DNA of 64,000 bases from Chrysogorgia sp. JL179-B06 (GCA_035772405.1 JAYKKM010000032.1:425001-489000), one strand, 5' to 3'; shown: positions 46,096 to 58,960, counted from the stretch's first letter. A program made the numbers and translations. The notes: generated by a model from the sequence alone, not told the origin.

Positions 46096-46591
46096 TGCAG
46101 TCTCGTGAATACAATTGTACTTTGAGTAAAATTATGAGTATGCCACTGTTACGGTACTGTAAACATGCATGTTGAAATTTATTATTAAAAGCATAACTGA
46201 CATAATTAACTTTAATTATGTAATATATAATTAATAAAATTATTATTTAAATTAATAATTATTAAAATTAATTATTAATTTCAATAATCAATAATTACAC
46301 AATTGGTTTCCAACCCTGCCTGCGAGACAATTGTGTTGGCAGACTTTCCCACTTGGGTTCTGTTCAGTACACGTACCCACAAATTGCACCCAAAAAATAA
46401 GCAGTTTGAAAATCTGTTCAGTTTGGCAATATTAAAGCCTCAAACAGTAAGCGGGCGAGGGGTTGTTGCGTACACGTATTTCTAGTACGCTGTGATTACT
46501 ACAGACCCGACACCGGGCTTCTTTATACTATGACTTTTATCAATTTTCATCAATTTTAGTCAGTTGATCAATCACATTCACCTTAAAGACT
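46096..46591. other. no gene seen
   Basis: AT-rich. A segment around 46440-46510 (GGCGAGGGGTTGTTGCGTAC) recurs in inverse form at 50850-50895 (GTACGCAACACCCTCGCCC). Confidence 0.5.
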
Positions 46592-47319
46592 AAAGTGTTT
46601 ATGAAACGAAAAGTGAGGTGACTTTTTTATTGATTTATTTGAGAGAACTCCTCAAACGATAAAGAATGGCGTTTGTAGTTCTTTAATATCTTATCTCGTT
46701 CTCGAGTTATTCATGATTGTGTAATATGACCTATGACGTCACTAGTTGTACCCACCATTATGATGAATCAGAAAATGAAGCATATCTTGAACAATATTGA
46801 GCAAAATTGTTTGAAACTTTACACAAGTATACAGGTCACTAAATTGAATATCCCCATGTCAACTTTATCTTTCATCCTGCAGCAAAACTTTTCTATTTTC
46901 CACCATGCCCTACAAAGATTTTGACTCGAAGTTGCTCTGTTTTGTTGGCCATACTATTGAAAATATACCTCACTGATCAACAGTTAAACAAGTTTATGAA
47001 AGGCATAAAGGAGTCTGGGAACTAACATGTTGCCATGGCAACCGTAAAGTTTACGTGGGTTATTCAATTTAGTGACCTGTATACTTGTGCAAAGTTTCAA
47101 GGAATTTTGTTCAATAGTTTTGAAGATATGCTTCGTTTTCTGATTCGTCATAATGGTGGGTACAACTAGTGACGTCATAGGTCATATTACACAATCTTGA
47201 ATAACTCGAAAACAAGATAAGGTATGGAAGAACTACGAACGCCATTCTTTATCGTTTGAGGAGCTCTTTCAAATAAATCAATAAAAAAAAGTCATCTCAA
47301 TTTTCGTTTCATAAACACT
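46592..47319. mobile_element. 728-bp foldback element
   Basis: Arms of about 290 bp (AAGTGTTTATGAAACGAAAA ... TGACGTCACTAGTTGTACCC ... ACAGGTCACTAAATTGAATA) are inverse complements with about 15% divergence and flank a 160-bp loop. Ends resemble the TTAA-flanked AAAGTGCTTATAAAC family, but no clean TTAA pair remains. The open frames on both strands are mirror images of each other and not genes. Confidence 0.75.
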
Positions 47320-47879
47320 TGTAATTACGTAATACGCGCAAACTGCAACTTGTTTCGCAATTTTATTGCGTTCAACATTCTAGTGTGAAGTTGCACGTGG
47401 CATAAAAAGGTGAAAAATTCTACCCCTAAATGTAGGTCATATCATAAAGAATTAAAAATGCTATGGTCATATTATAAAATAACATGTATATACAGTATAC
47501 AACAAGCGCTCTGATTGGTCAATACCCGTGCAGGATAACTATTAAGAGTATCCAAACACGGGAATTTGTCGTCTTGTATAAACAAAAACTAAATCATGCC
47601 ATCATAATTTTTAAACATTATTAACTTTCTACATAGCAATCTTCCCTGTCAAATTCCGCCAAAAAAAAAGGCCAAAAAATATAGGAAATTATAAGTATTT
47701 AAAGTGCTTGGACAAAACGACGTTGAAGCGAACGAGAATTTCCGTAATTTGTGAGGGCGAAGTTTACCTTATTGAAAGTTTTAATAAAACCAAAAAACCT
47801 ACACTTTAGCTATAGTCCACCAAGAAACCATTCATTTGTTCTTGTAGCAAACAAAAAATCACCGAGAAACACTTCAGTA
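47320..47879. other. no gene seen
   Basis: Includes TTTAAAGTGCTTGGAC at 47697, possibly a lone end of the TTAA-type MITE family. Confidence 0.4.
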
Positions 47880-48330
47880 CTCACAGATTACATGATGGAT
47901 CATGCACTTGAAAATGAGTTGTGGGATGAAGGGCAACTTGGTTCTATGAACAGTGGACCAGCTACTTATTTACGATATAGTGGGTGAAGTTAAAGAATAC
48001 CATCGGAATTTGGTTGTGGCATACTATGACTAACAGAAGGCCTATGACTAAAAGAAGGCCTATGACTAAAAGAAGGCCTATGACTTCGTCCATCATGACT
48101 GGATCCTAATGGTATACTGTAATATGAGTGGATGGGCTTTCGTAGTTATGTAATAAAAGTGATGAAGGAATTAATGAATAAATGGAAAACAAATTAACTT
48201 TCAGTGAAGAAAGATCGGAAGAATGCGTTGAGTCCACAGGGGGTTTCTACAAGGTGACAGTTACTCGCCAATAGGTTTACTGCCTATAAGCGAGATCCCT
48301 ATTGGTTTACTTTGGTTTACTGACTCCCCT
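47880..48330 (+). pseudogene. LINE RT fragment
   Basis: Frames contain ENELWDEGQLGSMNSG, then AYYDYQKAYDFVHHDW-like sequence, then GGFLQGDSYSPIGLL, corresponding to RT motifs A and B. The AYYDxQKAYD coding site has been disrupted by expansion of a 17-bp unit (GGCCTATGACTAAAAGA) repeated at 48037-48083. It is dead. Confidence 0.55.
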
Positions 48331-48372
48331 GGTTCACGACTAACTCCCCGTCCTCGTACATGTAGCATTTAA

Positions 48373-48960
48373 AGTGGCACTACGATGAAAATTCACCCCC
48401 GTTTTTTAGATTTTTTTAGCATAGAATAGTATTTCAGGGTCGAAAGTGATCATCGATGTAGAAAAACCTAAAAAATGGTATTCTGAAGTAAGTATTTTGA
48501 GCTCTGAGATCACTACTATTTAGGCCACCATTACTAAGAACGTGTTCCAAGTGAGCATGCAATTCAAAAGGTAATATTGTTTGTGACGTCAGATTCTCAA
48601 TGCTACGCCTGAATTTCAGTCGAGGTTACTTGTTTTCTTGTCTACTTCGAGAAGTATATGAAATGTTCAGCCTTTCAGATGAAGAATTTGAAAAAACGAC
48701 GTTCATTTACTTGAAGAATTAGCCATGCGGAGTCTTAGAGTTGAGAATCTGACGTCATTTCGTTACGCTGGTCAGGAACATGAACGATTAATGGCCTAAA
48801 TGGCAGACATAACAACTCAGAAAAATAACGAGTCAGAAAAATAATACTTGCCATCGTCAAATCGTAAAACGGTTTCGACCAAGTAATATTTAGCAGCTCT
48901 GCTTTATAAATACGTAAAAATATCGATAGGTAAAAATTTGATCGTACAGGCAGTACCACT
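48373..48960. mobile_element. 588-bp TTAA-flanked MITE
   Basis: AGTGGCACTACGATG and the complement of its right end (AGTGGTACTGCC) are short inverted ends with TTAA on both sides (48369-48372 and 48961-48964). It is piggyBac-like by target site only. Minus-strand frames inside lack protein motifs. Confidence 0.68.
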
Positions 48961-48964
48961 TTAA

Positions 48965-49780
48965 TTATACATCTCAACAATTTATACAAGGCTTCAAGCC
49001 TGGATATAATTTTTTTTGCCCTGCCTGTCAAATGACCAGCATCAATCAGATTGTGCCTGTCATAAAACAAAACGTACCCGTCACTAAACAACTGTAAACA
49101 AGACTATAATTAAATAATATAATGTATTTCTTATGTACTAGCAAGTGTTACTGGTAAGAACAATTAACTTATGGAACCATTATGCATTTACGTGTCTCTA
49201 TTCTCTTAAAGTCTATTTGATCAGTTTAAAATTAAATAAATCCTTATAATAAATCTTCAGGTAGGAAACCTGCAAAACTACTATGAGTATTGAGTACTAT
49301 TATCAATTACTAATATGTCATTATCTGAATTAGAGTTGTTGGACTTGGATAAATGTTTCTCATTGAAGTCATTGTCAGTGGTCAAGTCTAAGAACTCTTG
49401 GTCATCACTATCAGACTCCATGATGATGATCGCGCAAGTATTTCAGAAGCACTCGCGTGTGCTCCACTAAATGAAGTTCATGTGGACGCAAAACACGGTC
49501 TGAACAAGGGGGTTCAATATACAAACGAAAAGTGATCGATTCAGAACAAATAATAATTGATTCTGCCATGAAATCGGAAGTAAATTTTACAGAAAAACGT
49601 TCCGGACAAAATGACCGACACAATTTGTGACTGTCAAAACCTTGTAAATGACAAATTTGTACCGGACAATGTCCGTGACCGGACGCTAATATCCAGGCTT
49701 GCAAGGCTAATAGCTGGTTGCTATTAATAGCTCTTGCTATCAAAATGCAGACAAATAAACCAAATTTAACTAACAAATTA
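48965..49780. other. no confident gene; repetitive-looking sequence
   Basis: A 124-codon minus-strand frame (49785-49411) overlaps GACAGTCACAAATTGTGTCG and TTTGTACCGGACAATGTCCG, which are local palindromes. I see no domain and prefer a transposon interior. Confidence 0.35.
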
Positions 49781-50026
49781 TGCACTAGTCAATTGAAACT
49801 ACTGACCCCTGAGACTACTATGCGGGGATTTTAACATTTTTACAGTGTTAAATATTGGTCAATTAATTGACTCCGTAACCTTCACAATTTGCTTCAGTCA
49901 TTGGGAAATTTTAAAGTACCGGGCCATAGGGGCGGGAACTTTAACAGCCAATATTCCACCGGTAGCAGGGAAAATACCAATATTTAACATAGTCCCGGGG
50001 GTCAGTACTTTCAATTGACTAGTGCA
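49781..50026. mobile_element. 246-bp MITE
   Basis: GCACTAGTCAATTGAAACTA ... and the complement of its right end (GCACTAGTCAATTGAAAGTA) flank inner ACTGACCCC / GGGGGTCAGT. The short repeat ATTAT occurs on both outer sides. Confidence 0.72.
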
Positions 50027-50373
50027 TTATTGCAAAATGAGCTATTTTCTTTTGTTATGACCGCAATAATTATGGGTAAAAGCAGACAGACACTGACATC
50101 ATCTCGACGGAGTGCAATTGATGGCATCTGCATTTCCATTTGAAGAAAAATTGACACTTTCAAAATATATATTCAAAAACACTTTCAAAATGGGTTTAAA
50201 GAAGGGTTTAAAGAAAAGCAACCAAATCAAAATAAAATTGGGTAATGGATTTTAATTATAAAACTAAAGTTAATGTAAAATGAAAGAATTAAACCCTCGT
50301 TAAAACGAAAGGATTGCTGTATATATCGGTAATAATATAATATTATATATTATACAATATTATATACATGTAC

Positions 50374-50578
50374 CTTCGTCAATCCACTGTTCATCCTCAT
50401 CAGTCTTCCTTGCTACATCATTTTCTTCGCCACCATACTCGCTGCTGTAACTGGTATCTGTGAAAGCAACTGCATTCTCTTCATCAATAACAAAATAGTA
50501 AAGCTGAAGTGCCAGTAATACTGTAGAGAATACACCTAGACTTAGTAGAAGTAGACGGGAGAGACCTCCGTTGGTCAT
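50374..50578 (-). CDS. FUT10-like: FUT10/FUT11-like fucosyltransferase, exon 1 of 3
   Basis: I start at the ATG at 50578 (MTNGGLSR) because upstream in-frame sequence has only GTG. Residues 10-31 (LLLLSLGVFSTVLLALQLYY then FVI) form a signal anchor preceded by Arg, as in type II Golgi/ER enzymes. An acidic stem (EYGGEENDVARKTDEDEQW) follows. The donor GACGAAG|GTACAT leaves one base, matching exon 2. Adding this exon brings the total to 485 residues, close to vertebrate FUT10. The assignment rests on phase, strand, topology and length, since this region is not conserved. Confidence 0.72.
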
Positions 50579-53205
50579 ATCAACATCTGAATGCGTTTGC
50601 GGGCTAGCTAAAGTCTCCAAGACGAGCTCCAAGCACCAAAGGCAATAATTATAATACACCGGATGCTCAACACTTCTCAACCAGACCACCGCAGACCACA
50701 CGCTGCTTAGCGATTGGCATTTTAAGAGAAGAATTCAAACAAAAATAGCAATTCAGGAAACCTGCTTTAATATTGAAAGTATGGTGACACGTCGACCCCC
50801 CGCTGTGTGTGACACTTTCCGTCCGGACCCCCTGGACTGATTCGGTGCCTGACTAGAATACGTGTACGCAACACCCTCGCCCGCCGTCATAGCGTAGTAA
50901 TTTTACTTAAAAATAGATATAACGGCATTAATTTTCCAATTGAATGGACTCATAGTAGACACTACATGTATCTCTGAGAGCCTTTAAACTTGACGTTGTT
51001 CTGAATTTCATTGTTTCATATAAATTAGACATACTAAATAACTCAAAGTGTTTAATTTTTTGGGTACAATATACCTGCACTGATTAAGATTTGTTTGATG
51101 TGTAATTAAAGGATGTCACACTGTATAAATAACTTACTGAAAAAGCATGTATATATATCTTTGGGATTATTAAATCAATTCACATAAAATGTAAGTAACT
51201 TCGTATGTTTAGTATCATGGGAATACACACTTTCATAATTTTGTTACATAATCCCAAAACTGTATATATGCAGGCTTCTTCAATAAGTCATGCAGCGTAA
51301 TGTCAAAGTGAGGACATTTACATATCAAACAAATCTTAATATCTAAAGATCTAAGTGAGATTATGGAAGTAAATTGCCAATCTTTATTATTAATTATAGT
51401 TCTTTCAAGTAAGAGAGTTTATTTCAAACTGAATTTTTCACTCTACAGTATATAATATATATGGTATTAATACTACCATCGGTCCGATCGGCGATCACTA
51501 GGAAATATAAAAAGCTGCGTAAGACACCAATATATAGCAATATAAAATATAGCTGCATAAGATTATTGATAAATATTTTACTCCACTGGAAGACCTCTAT
51601 TGCTATCATAATATTAATTAACACATGTCATATTTATTCCAATAGTAATTAACACGTACAATGCTAGCCTATGCAACAGAGCACATTATGTATTATCTAA
51701 ATTATATCAGTACTTGTTTAACCATTCAGGATGACATGCCCTTTACCTGCTTAATGCATTATCGCAAGAACTGTGTCGCAAGTGAGCTGACACATGTTCA
51801 ATCCCTAACATTTCCCCCTAACTAATGTGTGTAGCAGGTTTTGCTATAATATATAATACAGGGCATCATTTTCACATTATTATAAAATAGTTAATATTTG
51901 TTACTGTTCTTACATTTTTCTTAATTGTCTATTTAAGCAAAAACTTGAGTAAGAAAGTGCCAACAGTTTGCCTGTTATGCATTTTGAAACATTTTTCTAT
52001 ACCGTTTATAATCTCTCCCACTCAAAACCCCTTTGGAAGGTTTGTGAAGATTAGTTGTATAATCCCAGGGCATATAAACAGATTCTACGGCATATACATC
52101 TTCTTCTGTTCAGGTTTATAAACATTATATACCGCACCTTAAAAAAAAACTCTGAACACATTTGCTTATAGTTTTTAATGTATCGGGACCCTGCTCCTTT
52201 ATCAAAATGACACATTAGTTATAAAACTTGAAGCCCTATTTATAACAAATTACAAGATAATGATATTCAAAAAGAGTCTCTCAGAATTTCTATATGTCCA
52301 GAATCATATTTTATTGTCCCAATTTAAAAAAATGCACCTATAAATGCTCTCCTGGTGCTGATATTATATTAATTTTACATTTCATTGTTTGTAAGAAATG
52401 TAATAAAATCTATGTTGGTTGTACTATAATGTCCTTCAGAAAGCACTTCAACAAGAGTAACTTAAATATATATGAGGACCGGCATTGCATGTGCAGTTCT
52501 ATTCCAAGGACAAAAGTGTTTCCCCAGAAACACTAAGTGGAGGCCAGGCCAGGCATAACATGTGTAGGTCTATATATAAACCTGTACAATGCATGTTTAC
52601 ACTACTCAAATGTACAAATGCTTTTATGCATCCCATACAAAAATTAAAAGCACAACATTCATGCATGCATTACAGTAAATTATATCACCACATTGATCAA
52701 AGGTGCACTTCACCTGCTTGTTGGTTGAGCTGACACATCCATGCAATTATATCTAGTATTATAAAATAATCGGAAGTAAATGAGCGACAACACGTTGTCT
52801 GATTGAGCTCAAAAACCGTGTCATTATAAGTCAATAAAGCATAAGCTGACCGCTGACGTGTTCCTCGCGTGGATTTTGTCGTTTTTGAAGTAGTTTAAAT
52901 CACAAAAGGAAGTCAAAGAATACCTGGATACAAGGCTAATCAAGGTACTAACATAACAGAATGTTTTAGTACATTTTCATCGCTAAAATCGCTAACATGT
53001 TTCATAGCAACGCACATAGCAACGCCGCTTATAACAGTTAAATCTGCATTTTTCATTTAATGGTGTTATTTTATAAAATAAATAAAAAACTTTGTCTTGT
53101 GTGATTATCGAGTTATAATGGCACTCGAGAAGCTAGCAAAACACAGTGGCGAACTAAGCTGGTCGTACCCGGCAAGGCGGAGGAAGGGAAATATATTGTT
53201 TTCAA
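50579..53205. other. FUT10-like 5' flank and unassigned DNA
   Basis: No other gene was recognised. At 51081-51346 the ends TTAAGATTTGTTTGATGTGTAAT and its variant complement suggest a weak MITE. Confidence 0.45.
52285..52530 (+). pseudogene. GIY-YIG fragment of a retroelement
   Basis: FYCPNLKKCTYKCSP, then FIVCKKCNKIYVGCTIMSFR with KHFNKSNLN, resembles the Cys-pair and KxYVGxTxxxFRxRFxxHxS pattern of PLE-type GIY-YIG domains. Downstream the match fades. Confidence 0.55.
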
Positions 53206-53312
53206 AATAAATTAGCATAGCATGACCAGTTGCTACGAGGCAGATATATTTCTAAAGATCTGAATATGTACAGTAAATAGTTTCAAAATTTGCATGCCGT
53301 ACGACGAAATGC
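53206..53312. mobile_element. rearranged MITE family A copy
   Basis: TTAGCATAGCATGACCAGTTGCTA and TTTCTAAAGATCTGAATATG match family A segments, but their order differs from the complete copy. Confidence 0.6.
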
Positions 53313-53645
53313 TAACCTAAACCTAGCCAAATTACTCAAATTAATTGCTCAATGCCTCAACACAGATCGACCCGCAGTGTGCCAGTGTACTATTATTACT
53401 CGGGTAGCCGAGTCTAGGTTCCGCGATTATTATTTTTGGGGTTGAGATTTGGCCCCAACAGGCTTTGCGAAACTCAACCTCGTACCCAGGCTTTTCGCCC
53501 GCTCGGTGGACTATATCTAGGTTCGAATCCGAAGCTAGTGTTTTGCCAGCGATTGCTTGGAAGAAAGTGTACGAAGTCAGTTATGTGGCTGGGAAGTATC
53601 TTGTTCTTGAATACGCTCACAATGCTTAGTCAATCGCACACACGC
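53313..53645. other. no gene seen
   Basis: Moderately GC-rich, with no coding support. Confidence 0.4.
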
Positions 53646-53651
53646 CGATCG

Positions 53652-53720
53652 CGGTCGGTCCTACTAAACACCGTCCGTGACCGTCCGTGACCGTCCGTGA
53701 TGTAATTATGACCGTCCGTG
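53652..53720. mobile_element. solo end of the MULE family
   Basis: GGTCCTACTAAACACCGTCC equals the MULE TIR tip at 42551. It is followed by a tandem GTGACCGTCC array. No second TIR was found. Confidence 0.7.
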
Positions 53721-53760
53721 ATCAAGATTAGTTAGTTTTATCAGTGGTTTTATGCATTAA

Positions 53761-54685
53761 GGTACGTTTACACACTGCGATTTGTAGAAAAGAAAATCTG
53801 TAGAAAAGTCACAGATAAAGTCGTAGCGATTTTTGACTGTAACTATGACTACCGAATAAACGCGCGTATATTTAAAAAAAATTAAAACAAAAAAAGAAAT
53901 ATGTCGACCGTAAACTACGAGTGTATAGCAGACGAAGCTGTTTTATTAAATACTGAACTAGTTATAGTTGAAAACAATTCGAGGAAAAAAAAGAGCCGGG
54001 CGTTTACTGACAAGGGACGCGAATTTAATACCCGCAATTATACAACAAGAAATTGAATGAGTACCACGACAGAGATAAGAGAGTACTTGCCCGTGAACAA
54101 ATGGCTTTGGCAGTGAACCAGGCAATGGGTATTATAACCAGGCAATAGACGACTTTCACGATCATGCGCAGTAGCAACAAATATTTAAATTTTCATCGTA
54201 GGTAAAAACAACTGTTTCAGCTGGAAAGAGCATATTGAAAATAGTAGAAGTGCAAAGTTTGAAAGGAATTGTGTAAAAAAGGAAGAAGTTACACAAGCAG
54301 AAAGTTGGCCATTTCAAAAGGGATTTATTAGTGATTTAATAAGGATTTTGGCTTGGCGGGCGGGCGTTGCACGCCAGCCAAAATCCCTATTAAATCCATA
54401 GTGAAGAGCAAAACTTCTAAAGTGTGTAGCTTTCGCACTATTTGCCCGATTAGTTTCAAACTTTGCACTTTTACTATTTTTAATATGATCTTTCTAGCTG
54501 AAACAGTTGTTTTTACCTCATATGAAAATTTGAAATAAAATTGCTACTGCGCATGACCCTGAAACTCGTCTATTTAGTAAAAATCGGGAGTAAAAATCGG
54601 GGATGACGAATTAGCGAAATTTACCGCAAATCACGTAAATATTCGTCAGTGTCGGCCCGACAAATCGTAGTGTGTAAACGTACCT
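53761..54685. mobile_element. 925-bp TTAA-flanked element with a nested foldback
   Basis: GGTACGTTTACACACTGCGA and its complement (TAGTGTGTAAACGTACC) form the ends with TTAA on both sides (53757-53760 and 54686-54689). Inside, at 53901-54057, a small frame starts MSTVNYECIADEAV and has KKKSRAFTDKGREFN, possibly a relic of a retroelement gag start (uncertain). Confidence 0.72.
54160..54575. mobile_element. 416-bp foldback MITE nested in the TTAA element
   Basis: TAGACGACTTTCACGATCAT ... CGCAGTAGCAA and the complement of its right end (TAGACGAGTTTCAGGGTCAT) define a long hairpin whose loop is GGCGGGCGGGCGTTGCACG at about 54355. Confidence 0.7.
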
Positions 54686-54689
54686 TTAA

Positions 54690-55137
54690 GCGATTTTAAA
54701 TCAGCTTTTTAATTACTCTTAAAAAGTAAGAAGGCTTTGCAACTGATATTTTTAGTCTTGAAGCGTTCCTTTGACTTTGTTTTCAATAACAATAGGATTA
54801 ATGCAATAATGGTTGAATAAAGTTATTCTCAACGCGAAAGCTCTCACACAATAGGTGTTTCATCAAGTATGTCTTTTATATTATCAATTGTTCATGAACA
54901 GTCGCATGTTTTGCCTAATAATTCAGAAAGCACGTTGCCATCGAATAATCCTGTTTCTCTTAATTGACAAAGGAATGTATAGATCTCGTTATGCTAAATT
55001 TATTGTGATTGAGGTAAACAACCGCGCCATGTTGGTCGACGTGATCGAGCAGGATCCCAGCTAAAAAACTCTCGCCTTTTGAATGAAAATAGAAAATTGC
55101 GTAAACAGCTTCGAAAACACACTAAAAGAAATGTAGC
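54690..55137. other. no gene seen
   Basis: The open frame at 54855-55064 has no recognisable motif. Confidence 0.4.
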
Positions 55138-55258
55138 AGTGGCGAAGCTGGCCATAGCAACTGGTCATGCTACGCTAATTTATAAGCATCTGCATATTTT
55201 GAAAACAATACATTTCTAAAGGTCTGAATATGTAAAACATTTTTAAAATTTGCATACC
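55138..55258. mobile_element. MITE family A, 3'-truncated copy
   Basis: CAGTGGCGAAGCTGGCCATA ... AATTTGCATA aligns with 3217-3347 and then stops, lacking the right TIR. Confidence 0.75.
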
Positions 55259-55800
55259 CAGGTCTTCTCATATCCATCGTCTAGTTTATGCATTTAGCCA
55301 TGAACGGAAAAGGTTTCTGATATCAAGTAAGGTATTTACCCCAAGTTAATAAAATTTAAAAACCAAAGGGTTTATAACATGAAAAATCAAAACGAAATGG
55401 AAAACAAACACTAGCTGGACCGAAAAGGCGAAAACTTCTGTATTTCTTTCTAAAAATATAAATAAAGAGTGGAACAAGACTCACATGAACTTAAACCACA
55501 GAGTGAATTGCTGCAAGTTCAATCACTTAATAGAGACATTGAAAAGAACCCACTACTGTAGGTCCTACTTTCGTTGTATCAACTTGAGTTTAGTGAAAGT
55601 TACTCTGGTAGACTCCATACAACTATACTTTGAATGAAAACATTCCATATGTCATGCCCTTAGAATGTGCTTTACAAGGTTTGGTACAAAAAAGTTATAA
55701 TTCCTTTCTGTTAACAATCGGATGTAATACTGTATCCATCTACAGTATACTATAACAAATGGTTCACTGAAAATATTTGATTCACATGCAAGAGATTCAT
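55259..55800. other. no gene seen
   Basis: No motif or repeat identified. Confidence 0.4.
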
Positions 55801-55805
55801 TCGGT

Positions 55806-56153
55806 ATGGCCCACCATCGTGGAACATGTGTATTGTTGGAAGTAAATTCAGTTATCGACTTGGTAGAATATTTCAAAAATTTATATAAACCTGATGTTTT
55901 ATTTGAGATTAAAGGCATTAAAATTACTGTTGCACAATTTACACAAATAACAAATATACATACGAGCACATCTGAATCAGGTCACTGTTCATCAACATGT
56001 GACAATGAGACATTTAATGACAATTTTATTTCTTCAGCAGAAAGTTGTGCAATATCCCTCTATTCGATTTGCTTTTCTACTATTACAGCATGTACTTACT
56101 GGAATGATCTGACATTGGGTACTATTGAACACTGGAGTGGAGTAAAGTGCTAA
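55806..56153 (+). pseudogene. fragment of an uncharacterised TE-associated protein
   Basis: The 115-residue frame reads HHRGTCVLLEVNSVIDLVEY, DVLFEIKGIKITVAQFTQIT and SCAISLYSICFSTITACTYW. It looks like conserved protein sequence, and I recall similar stretches only in uncharacterised, repeat-associated invertebrate proteins. The frame stops at a TAA and the following 400 bp contains only degraded coding-like pieces. No function is claimed. Confidence 0.4.
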
Positions 56154-57690
56154 AGGCATTTAATCATCAATGCAAAGTCAACAGTCAGACAGAAATTCAC
56201 TGGCATAATTCCCATCATTAGCACTAGCACTAGGCCATTGAAAATATTATGATTCATGATTACAAACTCAGTGGAATTTCAAGTTGCCATTCATGCAGCC
56301 AAATAAATTACCATATTCTAATGTCCACCAAAATAACTTTGCTTTAACCACATGCTTGAATCGATGGAATGCATTGTGATTGTAACATTGCCATCATCAA
56401 ACCAAGTAACTGTCAACAAAGGTCAAAGCTGCGAACTTGATTCACTACATATGTGTTGCCATTCGTTTTGCCATCTCTCTTTTATAAAGAATTTTCAAGT
56501 GGAGTTGTTAAAGACTATAAATAGCAAAAATGGTCTGAATATATCGAACATAAACAGTGTGACTGCATGTGTCTTATAAAGAATGAACATGTTGTGTTGC
56601 CATGGAAATTACAAATCATCAGATGTATGTCATAAATAAATCATTATCCTGGTCCAAATATCCAATGAAAAATGAAAATTGAGAACACCATCAAAACAGT
56701 TTTGCATCTCGAGACAAATTTTAAAAATGAAAATTGTGAACACTATCAAAACAGTGTATAAACAGCAACTGAAATTAACTAGAATATATGTACACAAAAT
56801 GTCACAATACTGTGTTATGTACTTCACTTCAGTTTAATAATTGACAGTAAAATACCATATGCAGTAAATGTTGTCCAGATCTAGGTTCTCCATACATGTA
56901 TAATATTAATAAATAGAAAAAGTTAAAAATTATCTTTTGTAATATAAGACAAGTGAGCATGTTTTCCAATTCCAACTGTCTAACATGCCCATTGGCCACA
57001 AGCCGCCCGCAGAGAGCCGGCTCGCAGGTTTGTGTTGCATGAGAGAAAAAGAATTGAAGCGAAGAATCTATCACCGCTTTTCGGTTGAATATTATTGTTA
57101 ACAAGTGAGGTGACAACTCCATCGATGCAGCAACGATGGAAAATCAGCTTTTGTGAGAAGTAGAGTAAATTTGACAAAAATTTCACAAAATGTCATCTTT
57201 CCTGATACAATTTGTAAATGCGTAACCTTACAATGATCGCTAGAACGCGAACACACTACGAAGACAAACTCGCAAAAGCGCAAAACATGTAGTCTGGCTT
57301 CGCCGCCGCAGTTGGTTGATTGAAATCCCGGCATTTCGAATTACTCCCCCCCGGGTGCTGATTCCCCCGGACACGGCGGCATGTTGCAATTTGACACAAT
57401 AATGCTTTATCCACGGCACTTGTTAATAACGGTGTTGTGAAATCGATATATACAATATATACAATATATACAACGGATACACCGAATAAAAAGTTAAAAA
57501 CTAAAAGGTACGTTAACTTCATTCGTAGTCGTTTCCTGTTGTCAAAATTTTGTGCAGTGCGATATCATTGATTGAACGATTGATAGGTTTTACTATATTT
57601 AAACAGGCCAGGGTGCTCTCATACCCTATAATTAGCAATACATGATATAAAAAATAATAAATGAAAACAGCACAGTATATAAAAATATAT
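56154..57690. other. no confident gene
   Basis: Contains a partial inverse copy of the GC-rich MITE (57013-57030) and a short triplication of TATACAATA at 57445-57475. Open frames lack motifs. Confidence 0.4.
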
Positions 57691-58211
<521 letters not shown>

Positions 58212-58688
58212 TCAACATTGCTGGAACAAAGAATTAGGTTTGCAATATGTATTATAATTGTTCAAAAGATCGTAGAATTCCTGAAATATAATATCTGAAA
58301 CCCACGATGGAGGAAGTTCTGACTTGTACTTGTTAACAACCACATGATTGGCACATGCCTCTACAAAACCATGATACATTGCTTCGTATATATCTTCATC
58401 TGGTATCTCGCCCCAATCTTCGCAAAATTTCTGGTAAATATCAAACACAAAATTGCCATACGATGCTGCCACGTGTAGTTTCTTTTGTTGCACTGAGTTT
58501 TCAATAGCTGCACGAAGTCTAATCTGGTATGTCTTTGTGTTACTGATCAAAAACGAACCCCATTCATCGGGATACCCGTCATCCCAAATGTTTCTCCATC
58601 GAAAGTAAAATCCATCGTTCTCTTTTTTAGCACGAACTTTCCATTGCTTAAAGACGGAATAATTTGCGTAAGACATGGATGTACATGC
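58212..58688 (-). pseudogene. C-terminal exon of the USP-Ulp1 protein
   Basis: The exon reads SMSYANYSVFKQWKVRAKKE, WRNIWDDGYPDEWGSF, then an acidic/aromatic helix-rich tail ending LFQQC-stop. It follows an AAAAG| acceptor at 58689-90 that joins in frame to the HMG-like exon. No family was recognised. The frame is intact for about 155 codons. Confidence 0.45.
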
Positions 58689-58739
58689 CTTTTAAAGTTG
58701 TAAAATGTTATAATATACAATCTGCACGAATTCGGATAG

Positions 58740-58960
58740 ATTAAAAACGGACAGATGGAGAAGTAGATGGATCGATGAATGAATGATTGCACAGAAGTAT
58801 GCATATATAGATGAGTGGATGGATAGAGGAATGAATTAATGGATATATAGAAGTATGTATATATGGATGAGTACATGCCGATATATGAATAAATGGATGT
58901 TGGGTGGATGGAGGAATGAATGGATGGAGGTATGGATGAGTGGGTTGTCTGTATTTCAGT
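58740..58960. repeat. degenerate TGGA-type tract in intron
   Basis: GGATGGAGGAATGAATGGATGGAGG-like units of mixed ATGA/TGGA/ATAT composition. Confidence 0.75.

Larger units (their letters stand above)
37134..50373 (-). other. FUT10-like intron 1 (13,240 bp)
   Basis: The region between exon 1 donor (GACGAAG|GTACAT) and exon 2 acceptor holds a hAT MITE, family X MITE, a Penelope-like element, a MULE, foldback elements and two RT fragments. None of these has reading-frame integrity except the MULE fragment. Confidence 0.75.

Noticed and set aside
46733..47178. Two similar short frames beginning MTSLVVPTIM on opposite strands
   Set aside because: They are mirror translations of the arms of the foldback element at 46592-47319; arm symmetry explains the similarity.
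49411..49785. 124-codon minus-strand frame as a gene
   Set aside because: No domain, local palindromes within it and MITE-rich surroundings; probably a non-coding transposon interior.
50579..50701. Upstream extension of FUT10-like exon 1 to 50701
   Set aside because: The upstream start would be GTG; the in-frame ATG at 50578 directly precedes the signal anchor.
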